A stretch of DNA of 64,000 nucleotides from Punica granatum (lineage: Eukaryota > Streptophyta > Magnoliopsida > Myrtales > Lythraceae), in contig NC_045128.1 of assembly GCF_007655135.1 (NCBI RefSeq), forward strand, positions 558,001 to 622,000, given 5' to 3'. The notes beneath the pieces were generated by a model. It made no database searches and had not been told where the DNA came from. It worked only from the letters and a program-made list of their open reading frames with translations. This document shows positions 1 to 13,909 of this stretch, one piece after another (the first letter of the stretch is position 1; every line of letters begins with the position of its first letter). A program made the translations under genes and the position numbers.

Positions 1-280
<280 letters not shown>

Positions 281-543
281 TCAATAATATAATTATTACT
301 TTTTTTTCTCTTTTCTTCAATTTTTTTAATCATTTAATTCAATTTTTAATATTAAATTCTCTCAATTGTTCATTATTTTTCACGCCTTTTCTCATAATTC
401 AACAACACAATCATTACAACACAATTAAAATCAAAACTCAACTCTACTTAACTCTAAAACCAAACATACTGGTTTTTCGTTGTGCATACTATGGGAAAGA
501 AAATTGACTAATAGATTATTATTGACTCGTGAGCACTCTTTGA
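281..543. other. AT-rich junction sequence with MITE-like end
   Basis: No gene is visible. The segment 415-466 resembles the 3' terminal half of the Harbinger-type MITEs found elsewhere in the window (subterminal TTAACT-type repeats, then a CCAAAC terminus). This suggests a transposon remnant at the point where the truncated reductase copy ends. Confidence 0.4.
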
Positions 544-798
544 ACAAATCCGCAAACGGGAGTTTACATAAGCAACGTGACTTATAGCGACCTGTCAGGA
601 ACATCAAGCACAAATGTGGCAATCAATTTCAACTGCAGCAGATCAATTGCGTGCACGGGGATAGTGCTGAAATCGATTAACCTGACATCTGCTAAGCCCG
701 GGGGACGAGTCACCTCGAGCTGTACTAATGCTTATGGAAATGTCATTGGAGGGGTTCAACCCAAGCCTTGTCTTCTCGTGGCTAAAATCGCGGCGTGA
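544..798 (+). pseudogene. Polygalacturonase 3' exon remnant
   Basis: The frame from 544 to the stop at 796-798 encodes a peptide of about 84 residues typical of the C-terminal end of plant polygalacturonases (glycoside hydrolase 28). It contains VYISNVTYSDLSGTSST, the C-x6-C segment around INFNCSRSIACTG, and a final Cys pair near NAYG and KPCL. The upstream exons with the catalytic Asp residues and the His/Arg-Lys motifs are absent; a stop codon at 541-543 and AT-rich DNA precede the fragment. It is therefore a gene fragment, probably left by rearrangement or transposition, and not a functional enzyme. The family assignment is strong; whether it is transcribed cannot be seen. Confidence 0.75.
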
Positions 799-944
799 AG
801 ACATTTTTCCTGGGATATTCAAAGGACTCTTTTTTTCTCTTCCGGACGATGATCCAAATGACTGTCTTGGTAGAGTAACTCTTGCCATCATGTGATCATA
901 TTATTAGCACATTATCGAGCATGGATTATATCATATCAACCTTA

Positions 945-2672
945 TGTTAGGAATTGGTGTATGCCCTAGAGGCAATCTGTCATCAATTATGTAATATGAC
1001 ATTTATTTTATTATAATACGAGGCATTTTTGTTATTGTGTGGATTGAACTGAATGTGATTTTACACAATAATGTCCTTGGAATAGTAGGTTCAATAGGCA
1101 TAAAGTGTGACTTGATTGTGAAATCCTATAATTACTTAACATTATTCCTAAATGTCCTTAGTCAAAATATTATCGTTAATTAGGACAACGATAATACGGT
1201 TAGACTAGTGTGGGGTGTTGATTGATGACAAAGTCTCACAGGTCATGGATGTGGAGACATCAAGTCACACCACAGGTATACATTAAGAGTAATGTGTATT
1301 GGACTGACCCGCCATGAAACTGTTATATGGGTAGTTATATGAATGTTATTATCAAATCTCATAGTGACTATGATGCAGTGGTCGTTTGGCTTGAGATCAC
1401 CATGGATTCTTACATGTAATGTCGCATACTTTGATGCTGTCAAATATTACTGTAACAGGTTGGTTATAAAGACAGTTATTGGGTATGCCATAGAGCATGG
1501 AGAAGAATGTGAGTGACCAAGATAGGATTTGTCCCTCCTACGTAACGGAAGTAATATCTCACGGCCACTTAATGGGTAGGATCTAAAAATGTATGCATAC
1601 CCAAATAAGTCGATATTGGGATATCGAACTCATTTATTTTGATAGACTTACCTGGTAAACCAAGAAAGAGATATTGAGCCATACAAGTATGACATTGACC
1701 ATACTTTGTACTCAATAGAGATATAGATGACAAATGGATTATACTGTACGGTAACGTAGGTCATAAGGTTCGTCGAGAAATTGACTTTCCAATTACTTGA
1801 GTAACAGTGATGTATTGTTAGATGCCGCTTACTGTTTGTAATATTGAAATAGAGATTTCGATATTAATATCAACGTAATTAGGAACCTACAAAATCACAC
1901 AAGACGACTAAATCAACGGAATATTTTGAAATAATAAAATCGTCTAATAGAAATTAGATGATTTAAGGTGTGACCGATTAATCATATATATAATGAGATT
2001 AAATTTATCGATTAATTAGACCCATTTTATTAGATTAAATGGATCATATTGATACACGATGTATATGATGACACATGGCTTTTATTTGGATGGACACGTG
2101 TATAGACACATATCATTTGGGAGTCTTAGGGTGCATTTGGATTCAGAATTAAAGTAACTTTAATTTTGATTTTGATTTTGATTTTGATTGTGAAAAATGA
2201 CAAATAAGATGTGATTATAAATTTGACTTGGGAAACGTGTGTTTTTATTGTGTAGTGTGTTGAGTTAAAGTTAAAGTTAAAATTTTTGACTTGGAAAATA
2301 TGTATTTTTATTGTATAGTGTGTTGAGTTAAAGTTAAAGTTAAAATTAAAATTTGGTGTTTAGAAATTCAAACAGGCCCTTAATTCTCCTTGTCCCCTAA
2401 AAATGTCCTTAGGTCCATTAGTCTAATAATTTTGGGTGCAGCACTGATGTTTCCTTCGGGAGTTGGCCGCTAGCACCGCCGATCTCGAAGACTCGTCGAT
2501 GAAGTCAGTGTGGACATTTTTAGGGGTGTCACACTTGGGATACTCGGTTGACGATTTGAAAATTTTCATGTACGTTTTTTTTTCTCATATTCTTTTAGTA
2601 GGTTTTAAGATTAGTTTTACCGGTAAAAAGCTTTGAATTTCTCTTCCTTCGGTAGGCCATGTGAAAATAACA
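945..2672. mobile_element. Solo LTR (Copia-like) with 5-bp target duplication
   Basis: The segment starts TGTTAG and ends AATAACA, giving a TGTTA/TAACA inverted terminal pair. It is flanked on both sides by the direct repeat CCTTA (940-944 and 2673-2677). There is no internal coding region, primer binding site or second LTR, so this is a solo LTR of about 1.7 kb left by recombination between two LTRs. The opening (TGTATGCCCTAGAGGCAAT) resembles long LTRs of plant Copia elements; the family name is inference. It contains a nested MITE at 2129-2379. Confidence 0.85.
2129..2379. mobile_element. Harbinger/Tourist-type MITE nested in the solo LTR
   Basis: A 251-bp element is flanked by TTA on both sides (2126-2128 and 2380-2382). 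The termini are imperfect inverted repeats (GGGTGCATTTGGATTC against GGGCCTGTTTGAATTTC read from the other end). The subterminal regions carry repeated AAAGTTAAAGTTAAA motifs, as do the ends of the 4.4-kb PIF/Harbinger element at 15739-20185. No coding capacity. Its location inside the LTR makes it younger than the LTR. Confidence 0.8.
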
Positions 2673-2677
2673 CCTTA

Positions 2678-3523
2678 TCTTTCCTTCCAGAGTTTAGTGG
2701 GTTTCATGTCCAATGCTTTCTAGCAATCATGGTCTTCCAGTTCTATCTTGAATTGTCCGGAATGGATCTCGACCACAAGAACTTGTTGCCCATACAGGAC
2801 ACGTCAGCCGGCAAAGTTCACAACTACTCTTTGGAGTCATCCCCGTCACCATACACATCAGAAGAGTTTTGCCTTTGTTAGAAAGATAGCCACCGGAGAA
2901 TCTACTCTCTGCTGGGGCATTATATGCCACTCTTGTCCTCTTGTTTTCTCCATAAAACAAATCGTATAAAGTTGAGAAGTCCTCCAAACTAATATTGTAC
3001 GCATTCAACAAACTGTGCGTAAGAAAAGGACAATCAACATATTCATTTCTTTAAAAAATATGGAAATGATTCCTCCTTTTATTGTGGATGAAATCACATG
3101 GTATATTCAGTCTATTAGCTTGAGACTAATCTCTCCTAGGTGTCTATTAGCTGAAATTAATCTCTGCTATAATGTTGCCTTGGCCCCGTGTTAGCTATTT
3201 CCTCACATAGCCATCCTTAAGAATCGAATTCAAGAGTTGTAAGAGTCTCATGCCATAAAAGGGAACACGTGTACATGAAACTTTTCATTTTCCCAAGATA
3301 TTCTAAGACTTGATGTTTTTTTATTTATAAGTCCGTTAAAAAAATGATAATAATGGGATATAAATGAGAAGGGATGTTTCCCCTGCCCACATGACCAGGA
3401 ATAATAAGGTTGTAGGCTTGTAGTTATAGAAACGGAGAGAATTTCTCTTTTTCTTTCTTTCTTTCTTTCTTATTGTTCTTCTTCTTCTTCTGCCATTGAG
3501 ACTTCGAAAGAGAAGCATTAGCA
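2678..3523. other. Intergenic region and 5' leader of the reductase gene
   Basis: No gene was recognised. A pyrimidine-rich tract of CTTT and CTT repeats at about 3446-3491 lies just before the reductase start codon and probably belongs to its 5' leader. A minus-strand open frame at 2727-3011 has no recognisable family. Confidence 0.5.
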
Positions 3524-5911
<2,388 letters not shown>

Positions 5912-6581
5912 ATGAATCTGCACGAAAGCTTGTTATTGACGAATAAGTTACACTTCGATATCCGAAGATCATGCTGTTGGTGTAGCATTTTCAGTTTGCT
6001 TTGTTTCATCTGATAATGCCAAGAGTTGAATTGGAACTATGATTTTTTTTCAATTAATCGGCAAAACCTCTCTAATCAAACTGCAAGTCGATAAAATTGG
6101 TCTCGACAATCAATAACTATTCCATCCGCATTGAACGCTATCGGCCTCTCTCAGCATTCAGCTTGATTCTTTAAGTAAATGCTATAAAAGGAACTACCTT
6201 TTAAGTACAAATCATCCAGAAAAGTTTCGGTGACACATTTGTTTAATTATATCACTTGACTTGAGCAAACTTTGAGCCTCCTCCCCCCACATCTCTCCCC
6301 CCAGCCGCTCCCCCAAAAACCAGCAAATCCTCTTTTTCAGCCTCCGCCCAGCGTGTCCAACCTCCGTCGGGAGTCACCTCCTCCGCCATCGGGAAGCTAA
6401 GCCGCTTCTCTACCCTTCGGTGGTCTTAGTTTTCTTGATGGCTCCCTCCCTCCACTCTTTTCCGTCTCTTTTCTTTTCTTTTTCTTTTTCTTTTTTCAGA
6501 TGGGTAATGGTGGTGTGATAGTCAGATTACATCCGACTCTGTCATGGCAGGGGCGTCAACATTCGCTTTTCGATGACTAGA
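5912..6581. other. 3' flank of the reductase gene
   Basis: The first 200-300 bases are the probable 3' UTR of the reductase. The stretch 6280-6480 is C-rich and pyrimidine-rich, with TTTTCTTTT runs, without a supported gene. Confidence 0.4.
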
Positions 6582-6978
6582 TGTTGGGAATTATAATCTC
6601 ACATTGAAAAAATAAAAGAATAACAATGAGTTTATATAAGGCTTTGGTACCAACATTTATCAGCTTGAGTTTTAAGTAGATATATACTCAGGTCCGAATA
6701 AGCCCATGAAAATTTAATATAGTATCAGAGCGGATTACGCTCCCGCGTGCTCACATGGGCTCACACTACCTAACCCAATATCAAGAGCAGCCAAAAGAAC
6801 ACCTTGTTTTAATCTCCCCTCGCCTGAGCATGGAAGATGAACCCGGCTCGAGTCAATTGTTGAGAGCGGATGTTTAAGGATACGTGACAACATGTAAGCA
6901 GAAATAGACCACACATTGCACGTAAAGGCTGATATTGGATATGACCCCAGGTTCGAATAAGTCCATGGAAATTTAATA
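6582..6978 (+). mobile_element. TRIM-like short LTR retroelement with target duplication CTAGA
   Basis: The element begins TGTTGGGAATTATAATC and is bordered by CTAGA on both sides (6577-6581 and 6979-6983). The first terminal repeat (about 6582-6719) ends CATGAAAATTTAATA and is followed at once by TAGTATCAGAGC, matching 11 of 12 bases of the usual initiator-Met tRNA primer binding site. The second end repeats the CAGGTTCGAATAAG to AATTTAATA block, but the rest of that repeat has diverged. With a total of 397 bp and no coding region, it fits a terminal-repeat retrotransposon in miniature. The poor match between the two repeats lowers confidence. Confidence 0.6.
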
Positions 6979-6983
6979 CTAGA

Positions 6984-7934
6984 GCCCGTCCCCTTCGGTG
7001 ACGAGGTGTACCCTGATGGCGGCGGCCTCCCACTCCCTCCCAAAGGTCGCTCCCCCTCTCAAGCGATCCAACCAGTTTTCTCATGAAGCAGAGTTGCTAC
7101 TAGCTGTCTCTCGAGTCGAGTCGGGTCCATTACTGACCTATTGGATCCTCGGTCAGAGCTGGGATGATCTACACCTCCCCGCTAATTTACCGATCCAATT
7201 TTCTCCTATCCTATGGCTTCTTGTCTTCAATCTTCCCGCCACTTCTTTGAGCGACAGTATCCTCAGCCATCACGACAAGGATCACGATTCTTATCGATTT
7301 GATCTTCCTCTCGCCAGTTCAAATCAATTTTTTATGGCTTGCCTTTTGTTGTTGATTATGAATAGGTTGGCTCTCCTATCGACGGTCACTAGTTTGACTG
7401 ATTGAGGGAGCTCTAGCCACTTAGTTGCTAGCTCTTTCGATTTGATTATCTTGGGATTGTGCTATTAGGGTTATATTGATTAAAATCAATTTACGGCCAT
7501 TGGTTTAAACCGATCATTGGAGCTTTAGTTTCTTCGATTTGACTGTCTAGGAATTGCAATTTGTAGTGGGAGCCTGCACTCGGATACCGACCCAAGGCAT
7601 CCTTTCTGCTTTATCTCTTGCAATGGAGATAGAAATTAACCACGGATTAATGGACTGGACTAGGAAGGTGATTAATCGGGATTCTTGATTTCATGATAGC
7701 TCACTACAATTGTAATGCCCATACCTGTACCTTTTTCAGTCTATCTTTCATTGTAGTTTGCCCTGCGGACCAAATAAGTGCCATGCTCTTGCAATTCATG
7801 TGTAGTGTTTGAGTATTTCCTTTGTTTCCACTTTTGGAGCACTGTATCCATTTAGATACCAATGAAGATCCTCATCCCCTTTTGAGGCAGAAAAAAAGAA
7901 AGTTTTTTATCACTAATGTAACGTTAGAATTCCG
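6984..7934. other. Intergenic region upstream of the first PPR gene
   Basis: No gene was recognised. A plus-strand frame at 6998-7405 shows no family resemblance. The last few hundred bases should hold the promoter and leader of the PPR gene. Confidence 0.4.
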
Positions 7935-9671
7935 ATGAAGCAAACCTTTTTATTCCATCGGCATCCGTCCGCTGTTTCCCAAGTGCTCTCATTCCAAAGA
8001 ACAAAGAAAACGGTCGTTATCTCTGATAATCTTCCATTCTCTCGCCATTTCAGGAAATCAAGAAATGACCCGCCACTGCAAATGATCCGAACTTCCGTTT
8101 TCAAAACCGATCAAACCAAGACCCTTACTTGGCTCGTACAGAGATGCAAATCCTTGAACCAATTGAAGGAACTCCACGCCCACCTCCTCAAGTTCGACCT
8201 ACCTGACAACCCAGCCAGCATCGGACCTCTCCTCTCCTTTGCCGCCACTTCCAAAAACGGTTCCTTTTTCTCCTATGCTCGGTCGATTTTCCGATATCTT
8301 CGCAAGCGCAACGCTTTCGTTTACAATACCATGATCAGAGGCTACGTCCAATCAAATCCACCTGTGAGCTCAGTGTTATGCTATTTGGACATGTTAGAAT
8401 CCGGCATTGCTGCCAACAACTACACTTTCCCGCCATTAATTAAAGCTTGTACTTTGATGGGTTCAGATTCTGTGCCAGTTGGTCGTTTAGTTCATGCCCA
8501 TGTAGCCAAGTCTGGATTTTGCGATGACCCTTTTGTGGTCAGCGCGTTAATAGAGTTCTATTCCTCCGCCTGCAACTTGGAGACTGCACGGAAGTTGTTC
8601 GATAGAAGTTCCAATAAGGATGTGGTAATCTGGACATCATTGATAGATGGTTACGGGAAAGCAGGGGATGTGGAGAGCGCAAGAGAACTGTTTGAAAAAA
8701 TGCCTTTTAGGAATGTAATCTCGTGGAGCGCATTGATTGCAGCTTATTCTCGGGTTGGCGACTTCAAAGAGGTGCTCCGTCTGTTTTCACAGATGCAAGA
8801 AATGGTTATTAAACCGAATGAATCAGTTCTAGTCAGTGTCCTTACTGCTTGTGCCCACCTAGGTGCGGTCACACAAGGACTGTGGGTCCATTCGTACGCC
8901 AAACGGCTCAAGTTCGAGTCTAATCCCATCTTGGCTACTGCATTGATTGATATGTACTCAAAGTGTGGTTTCGTGGAGTTGGCTTTATCGGTTTTCAATG
9001 ATATGCCTGTCAAAGATGCCAGGGCATGGAATGCTATGATTTCCGGGGTCGCATTAAATGGAGATGGGAGAAAATCCCTCAAGCTGTTCCATGAAATGGT
9101 TAACCACGGGATTCGACCCACAGAGACCACATTTGTAGTTGTACTCACTGCTTGTACTCATGCAGGACTTGTTATGGAGGGCCTCAGTTTGTTTGCAGAG
9201 ATGGGCTCTGTATATAACATTGAACCGAGAATGGAGCATTTGGCTTGTGTTGTGGATCTCTTGGCTCGATCAGGACTAGTGGGCGAGGCCGAGGAGTTTG
9301 TAGAGAAAAAGATGGGGGGAATCGAGGGAGCAGATGTTAATGTCTGGGGAGCTTTACTAAGTGCGTGCAGAGTTTATGGAAATGTTGAGCTTGGGAACAG
9401 GATTTGGAGAAGGCTAGCCGAGATGGGAATCAATGACTGCGGGAGCCATGTCCTCTCTTATAATATGTACCGGGAAGCAGGGTGGGAACATGAGGCGAAG
9501 CAAGTGAGGAAGTTGATTTCCGATGCAGGAATGATGAAGAAGCCGGGATGCAGTGTGATTGAGTTGGATGGCATAGTCGAGGAGTTTGTTGCTGGCGATT
9601 TTCGTCATCCGAAGGCTGAAGAGATGTACAAGTTGCTCAATTCCTTTCCCCGGGTGTCGCACTCGGAATAA
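7935..9671 (+). CDS. PLS-class pentatricopeptide repeat protein with E/E+ tail, probably an organelle RNA editing factor
   Basis: A single uninterrupted frame encodes 578 residues. From about residue 70 onward the protein is a tandem array of PPR motifs, seen as recurring patterns such as VYNTMIRGYVQ, VIWTSLIDGYGKAGD, VISWSALIAAYSRVGD and ALIDMYSKCGFVELA. The C-terminus has the E and E+ pattern (VWGALLSACRVYGNVELG, then GCSVIELDGIVEEF and a RHPKAEEMY segment) but no DYW deaminase domain. Proteins of this class bind single-stranded organelle RNA and guide C-to-U editing, recruiting a deaminase in trans. A downstream Met at about residue 49 (MIRTSVFK) could be the real start; the longer N-terminus is Arg/Lys-rich and could be a transit peptide. 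The lack of introns is usual for the family. The editing target cannot be read from the sequence. Confidence 0.88.
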   Translation: MKQTFLFHRHPSAVSQVLSFQRTKKTVVISDNLPFSRHFRKSRNDPPLQMIRTSVFKTDQTKTLTWLVQRCKSLNQLKELHAHLLKFDLPDNPASIGPLLSFAATSKNGSFFSYARSIFRYLRKRNAFVYNTMIRGYVQSNPPVSSVLCYLDMLESGIAANNYTFPPLIKACTLMGSDSVPVGRLVHAHVAKSGFCDDPFVVSALIEFYSSACNLETARKLFDRSSNKDVVIWTSLIDGYGKAGDVESARELFEKMPFRNVISWSALIAAYSRVGDFKEVLRLFSQMQEMVIKPNESVLVSVLTACAHLGAVTQGLWVHSYAKRLKFESNPILATALIDMYSKCGFVELALSVFNDMPVKDARAWNAMISGVALNGDGRKSLKLFHEMVNHGIRPTETTFVVVLTACTHAGLVMEGLSLFAEMGSVYNIEPRMEHLACVVDLLARSGLVGEAEEFVEKKMGGIEGADVNVWGALLSACRVYGNVELGNRIWRRLAEMGINDCGSHVLSYNMYREAGWEHEAKQVRKLISDAGMMKKPGCSVIELDGIVEEFVAGDFRHPKAEEMYKLLNSFPRVSHSE

Positions 9672-10291
9672 TCACATGCCTCTTAAAATTAGAACCATTT
9701 TTTTTTCCTCAGATGATACCAAATGTAAGCTCTACTTTGTATGCATCTCTATCCCTATTAAATTCCAGAAAGCTTCATTCTTGTGAAAACCAATTCTTGA
9801 AGTTGAAGATCTGATGAGTCATTATCATTCGGTTAGGAATCTGGATTGCTTTTTATGTTACTGTTAAAGTACCTACCAGTATTTTCTTGCATTTGCATCT
9901 TAAAGATGGATCATTTCGCTATTATAAAGTCGCCATGGAAGGAACAGCATCGAATTAGACCGTGCTGGTATCAACTTTGCCAAAAAAAAATGCCTAAACA
10001 CTATGAGCTAGCTAAGGACTGAATACGAGGTACTTGTTAATCATAGCAGAGATCGATCGATGATTCATCTTGAAAAGATTCTGTAATGTCAGATCCAAAC
10101 TCAATAAATCCCTCCAGCCATTGTCATGTCCACCTGTTATTGGGCCGCATGGGCGGATGCCATGCCCATTTTAATGATGATGGAGCCAGCCCTTCCCTGC
10201 CCCAGCAAGAAGGAAGTACTTACTAACTCAGTCCTTGCTTTACCTCCAAGTCCCAAGTCGAAGCTCTTTCCTTTGATTTCACCATCTTTCT
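9672..10291. other. Spacer between the two PPR genes
   Basis: This 620-bp interval separates two PPR genes on the same strand. No gene or repeat is apparent. It should contain the 3' UTR of the first gene and the promoter of the second. Confidence 0.45.
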
Positions 10292-12676
10292 TTGCTCGCT
10301 CAACCCCGCCAAAAGGGTGCTTTCCGTCTGTTCATGATTGCCCGCCGGCCAAGCGTCAGAGCCCTCCTCAGAACAACACATCAACCGCCCATTGATATTA
10401 AGAACTTCCACTCGAGCAAACATGCAAACCAACTGTTCGACCGAAGTTTTCCCTCTAACATCCTGTCCGTTAACCGTTCCATGCTCGAGCACATCCACAA
10501 GAACCGCCCTGGTCGATCTCTCGACATCTTCAGGGGGCAACTCCAGCTGGGTTTCTCCGGCAACGTTGATGAAGCCACGGTTGCGGTCGCCCTCAAGGCG
10601 TGCAATGGAGACCTCGGACTCGGCTGCCAGCTGCACGGGTTCGCTATCTCTTCAGGGTTTGTCTCGTTCACCACGGTTTCCAACTCCCTGATGAATCTGT
10701 ACTTTAAAGCTGGAACCTTGGATAGTGCTTTAAACATTTTCGAGAATATCGATGATCCTGATGTTGTTTCTTGGAACACTGTGCTTTCTGGATCAAGGGA
10801 CAGTGAATCTGCTTTTGCTGTTGCTCTTGCAATGAACCGTAAAGGCGTTTCCTTTGATGCAGTGACTTACACGAAACTGCTTTCCTATTGTTTGGATCTT
10901 GAGGGGTTCCTTTTTGGGTTGCAGCTGCATTGCCCTGCGATGAAATGTGGATTAGATTGTGAAGTGTTCGTGGCGAACGCACTCATAACATTATACGCGA
11001 GGCAGGGATTGCTAGTTGATGGCAGGAAAGTGTTTGATGAAATGCCGACTCATGATTTAGTTTCCTGGGGTGCAATGATTTCGGGATACACCCAAGAAGG
11101 AAATTATGGCTCAGAGTCTATTCGACTATTGATCAGAATGTTGAGGGAGGGTATGAGACCCGATCACGTGTCATTGACCGGTGCTGTCTCAGCCTGCAGT
11201 CAAGAAGGAAATTTCGAGCTGGGGAGGCAGATCCATGGCTTGTCTGTGAAAATAGGGCAGGGGAAGCACACCTCTGTCTGTAATATCTTGATGGCCATAT
11301 ATTCGAAGGCACAGGCAACTGAAGATGTGAAGCTAGTCTTCAAGAACATGTTGGAGCGGAATGTCATCTCTTGGACTACGATGATTTCTGCGGACGAGAG
11401 GGAAGCTGTCTCTCTTTTTAACAGCATGAGATGGGAAGGAATTTGCCCGAATGATGTTACATTTGTTGGGCTTCTCCACTCCATCACAAGCAGAAATTTG
11501 GTACCGGAAGGTCGGATGGTTCATGGGTATTGCATAAGAACCGGTTTTACTTCGGAATTGAATGTTTCAAATTGCCTCATAACCATGTATGCGAAGTTTG
11601 AAGAGATGGAGAGTGCTAAGAGGGTTTTTGAAGAGGCTCCCAGCAGAGAGATCATATCTTGGAATGCTTTAATATCTGGGTATGCTCAGAATGGAATGTG
11701 TCAAGAAGCTTTGGAGATGTATTTCTCCGCCATAATGGAATCATTTCAGCCGAACCCATACACATTTGGGAGTGCGTTGAGTGCAATAGGCTCTGCTGAG
11801 AGTATTTCACTCAGGCAAGGTCAAAGGTGCCATTCTCATATAATAAAACTCGGCCTGGACTCCAATTCGATTGTCTCAGGCTCTCTTCTTGATATGTACG
11901 CAAAGCGTGGGAGCATCTCTGAGTCTCTCAGCGTGTTCAGTCAGACTTCTCGAAGGAGCCAGTTTGCTTGGACTGCCATAATTTCTGCTCACGCAAGGCA
12001 TGGGGACTACGACTCAGCGATGGAGTTATTTAAGGAGATGGAAGAAGAAGGAGTGAAACCCGACTTGATCACTTACCTTTCCGTGTTAACTGCCTGTGGT
12101 AGAAAGGGGATGGTTGATGTAGGGCGTGAGGTCTTCAAGTCAATGATCAGAGACCACTCAATCGAACCGTCGCACGAGCACTACTCTTGCATGGTGGACA
12201 TGCTGGGTCGAGCAGGGCAGCTCAATGAGGCAGAGGAGCTTCTGGGTCAAACCCCAGGAGGTCCAAGACTCTCGGCCCTGCAGAGTCTGCTAGGCGCCTG
12301 CAGGGTGCACGGGAACATGGAGATGGCTGAGAGGGTAGTGGACGCGCTGATGGAGATTGAGCCAATGGAATCAGGTTCGTATGTTCTGATGTCGAACTTG
12401 TACGCCGAGAAGGGGCACTGGGAGAAGGTTGCAGAGATAAGGAAGGGGATGAGGGAGAGGGGAGTGGTGAAGGAGATTGGGTTCAGCTGGGTGGATGATG
12501 GTTCATTGAGCTTGCACGGTTTCTCCTCCGGAGACATGTCCCACCCTCAATCCGATGATATCTTTAGCATGGCACATTGTTTAGGATTAGAAATGCAATT
12601 CTTAAGAGAGAAGGATGATGGAGAGGACAGCTGCAATATAAGCTCGACGAGGGAGGAAAGCTTGGCCTCGCTGTAA
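10292..12676 (+). CDS. GRS1: PLS-class PPR protein resembling Arabidopsis GRS1 (At4g32430), mitochondrial RNA editing factor
   Basis: One intronless frame of 794 residues. An N-terminal Arg-rich segment (MIARRPSVRALLRTTH, from residue 15) looks like a mitochondrial presequence, and Met15 at 10334 may be the true start. About fifteen PPR-type repeats follow, with motifs such as DPDVVSWNTVLSG, RNVISWTTMIS, REIISWNALISGYAQNG and SHEHYSCMVDMLGRAG. The tail is an E region with FSWVDDGSL and FSSGDMSHPQSDDI, without a DYW domain. The order of repeats and this unusual tail fit my recollection of At4g32430 (GRS1), which is needed for editing of several mitochondrial transcripts; orthology is inferred, not tested by alignment. 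The reading frame is intact throughout. Confidence 0.85.
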   Translation: MLAQPRQKGAFRLFMIARRPSVRALLRTTHQPPIDIKNFHSSKHANQLFDRSFPSNILSVNRSMLEHIHKNRPGRSLDIFRGQLQLGFSGNVDEATVAVALKACNGDLGLGCQLHGFAISSGFVSFTTVSNSLMNLYFKAGTLDSALNIFENIDDPDVVSWNTVLSGSRDSESAFAVALAMNRKGVSFDAVTYTKLLSYCLDLEGFLFGLQLHCPAMKCGLDCEVFVANALITLYARQGLLVDGRKVFDEMPTHDLVSWGAMISGYTQEGNYGSESIRLLIRMLREGMRPDHVSLTGAVSACSQEGNFELGRQIHGLSVKIGQGKHTSVCNILMAIYSKAQATEDVKLVFKNMLERNVISWTTMISADEREAVSLFNSMRWEGICPNDVTFVGLLHSITSRNLVPEGRMVHGYCIRTGFTSELNVSNCLITMYAKFEEMESAKRVFEEAPSREIISWNALISGYAQNGMCQEALEMYFSAIMESFQPNPYTFGSALSAIGSAESISLRQGQRCHSHIIKLGLDSNSIVSGSLLDMYAKRGSISESLSVFSQTSRRSQFAWTAIISAHARHGDYDSAMELFKEMEEEGVKPDLITYLSVLTACGRKGMVDVGREVFKSMIRDHSIEPSHEHYSCMVDMLGRAGQLNEAEELLGQTPGGPRLSALQSLLGACRVHGNMEMAERVVDALMEIEPMESGSYVLMSNLYAEKGHWEKVAEIRKGMRERGVVKEIGFSWVDDGSLSLHGFSSGDMSHPQSDDIFSMAHCLGLEMQFLREKDDGEDSCNISSTREESLASL

Positions 12677-13909
12677 TGCGTGGTCATAGATGTCCATTCA
12701 CGTAACCATAGGATATTCTTTTTCCACCCCGGCTATGATATCGGTTCGTTGAGGTGCTTGTAAATGTAACATTAAATGAGAAATTGCAGGAACTAGTGAG
12801 CAAAGAAGGCGTGAGCAGAACAGCATTTGTGAACCAATTAGCAGGAATGCATACATGAATACAGTAGAAATTGGCTTGGATAAAAAATTCTGAAGGTTGA
12901 CTATCGCTTATGATGTGAGGGACAGGCTTATTTGCTAAATGCCGATTATTAGCACATACAATTCGGCCGGTCGATTTTCATAACCCTGTTGTACAAAGAT
13001 GGGACATAAATAATAATTCCAACAAAAAATGAAAAAAAAAATTATAAGAGTAAAAAACGCGAATGGAACATAAATAATTCAACAAACAATAAAGAAATTG
13101 TAACGATCGGGTACATTATGTTGATTTTATACTAGCGCCGTTAATTTTGTGCCGACGCGGTTTTTGACATATCATGTCATGATGATGTGGCTCTTACGTG
13201 ACGATTTATAAATTTTAAATAAATTAAATTAAATTACAAATAAAAATAAAAATTAAATATTCAAACAATAATAAAAAAATTATTATTAAAATAAAAAAAT
13301 AAATAAACATGAAATTATTTTAACAATCAAATTAAAAATAATTCAATAAATAAAATGTTTATAAAATTCAAATAAAATATAAATAAATTAACTTAAAATA
13401 CTATAATCAAAACATAAATAAAAATCATTTCAAAAATTAAATTTAATAAAAATAAAATTAAAATAAATTAAAGTAAATTTAGAAAAAAAAAAAGAGGGAT
13501 AGGTAAAGAAATATAAATGTTTATAAAATTAAAATAAAAGAAGAAAAAAAATAATGAAACATTTAAAAAATTGGAAAATATACTTAAAAATAACATACTT
13601 ATTTTAAAAATTAAACTATTTTGGGGGGGGGGGGGAGTAACAGAGGTCTCTGTTAAAGTGAGATCTCCAATCATGAGTGGGGGTGCCCCATCCCCTATTA
13701 TGGTCGCTGGTTGTCTTAGAAATTGCCGCCGACGACGTTAAGAGTGTGCTGGTAGGTGGGAGTGCCCCCACCCCAACTCCCGATTCGACTGAAAAAAAAT
13801 AAAAAATAGAAAGGTGATTTTATATGAGAAATAAAAATGATATAAATAATCATAAAATGAATGAAGTGATTTTGTATGAGAAATAAAAATGATATAAATA
13901 ATCATAAAA
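12677..13909. other. AT-rich intergenic region with a poly-G tract
   Basis: After the 3' UTR of the PPR gene the sequence becomes strongly AT-rich (13200-13620). It then carries a run of about 14 G at 13622-13635 and a GC-richer patch to 13790. No gene is supported. Confidence 0.45.

Noticed and set aside
2727..3011. Minus-strand frame of 94 codons between the solo LTR and the reductase gene
   Set aside because: No family resemblance and no neighbouring exons in phase.
6998..7405. Plus-strand frame of 135 codons after the TRIM-like element
   Set aside because: No motif or family pattern; frames on the other strand are of similar length.
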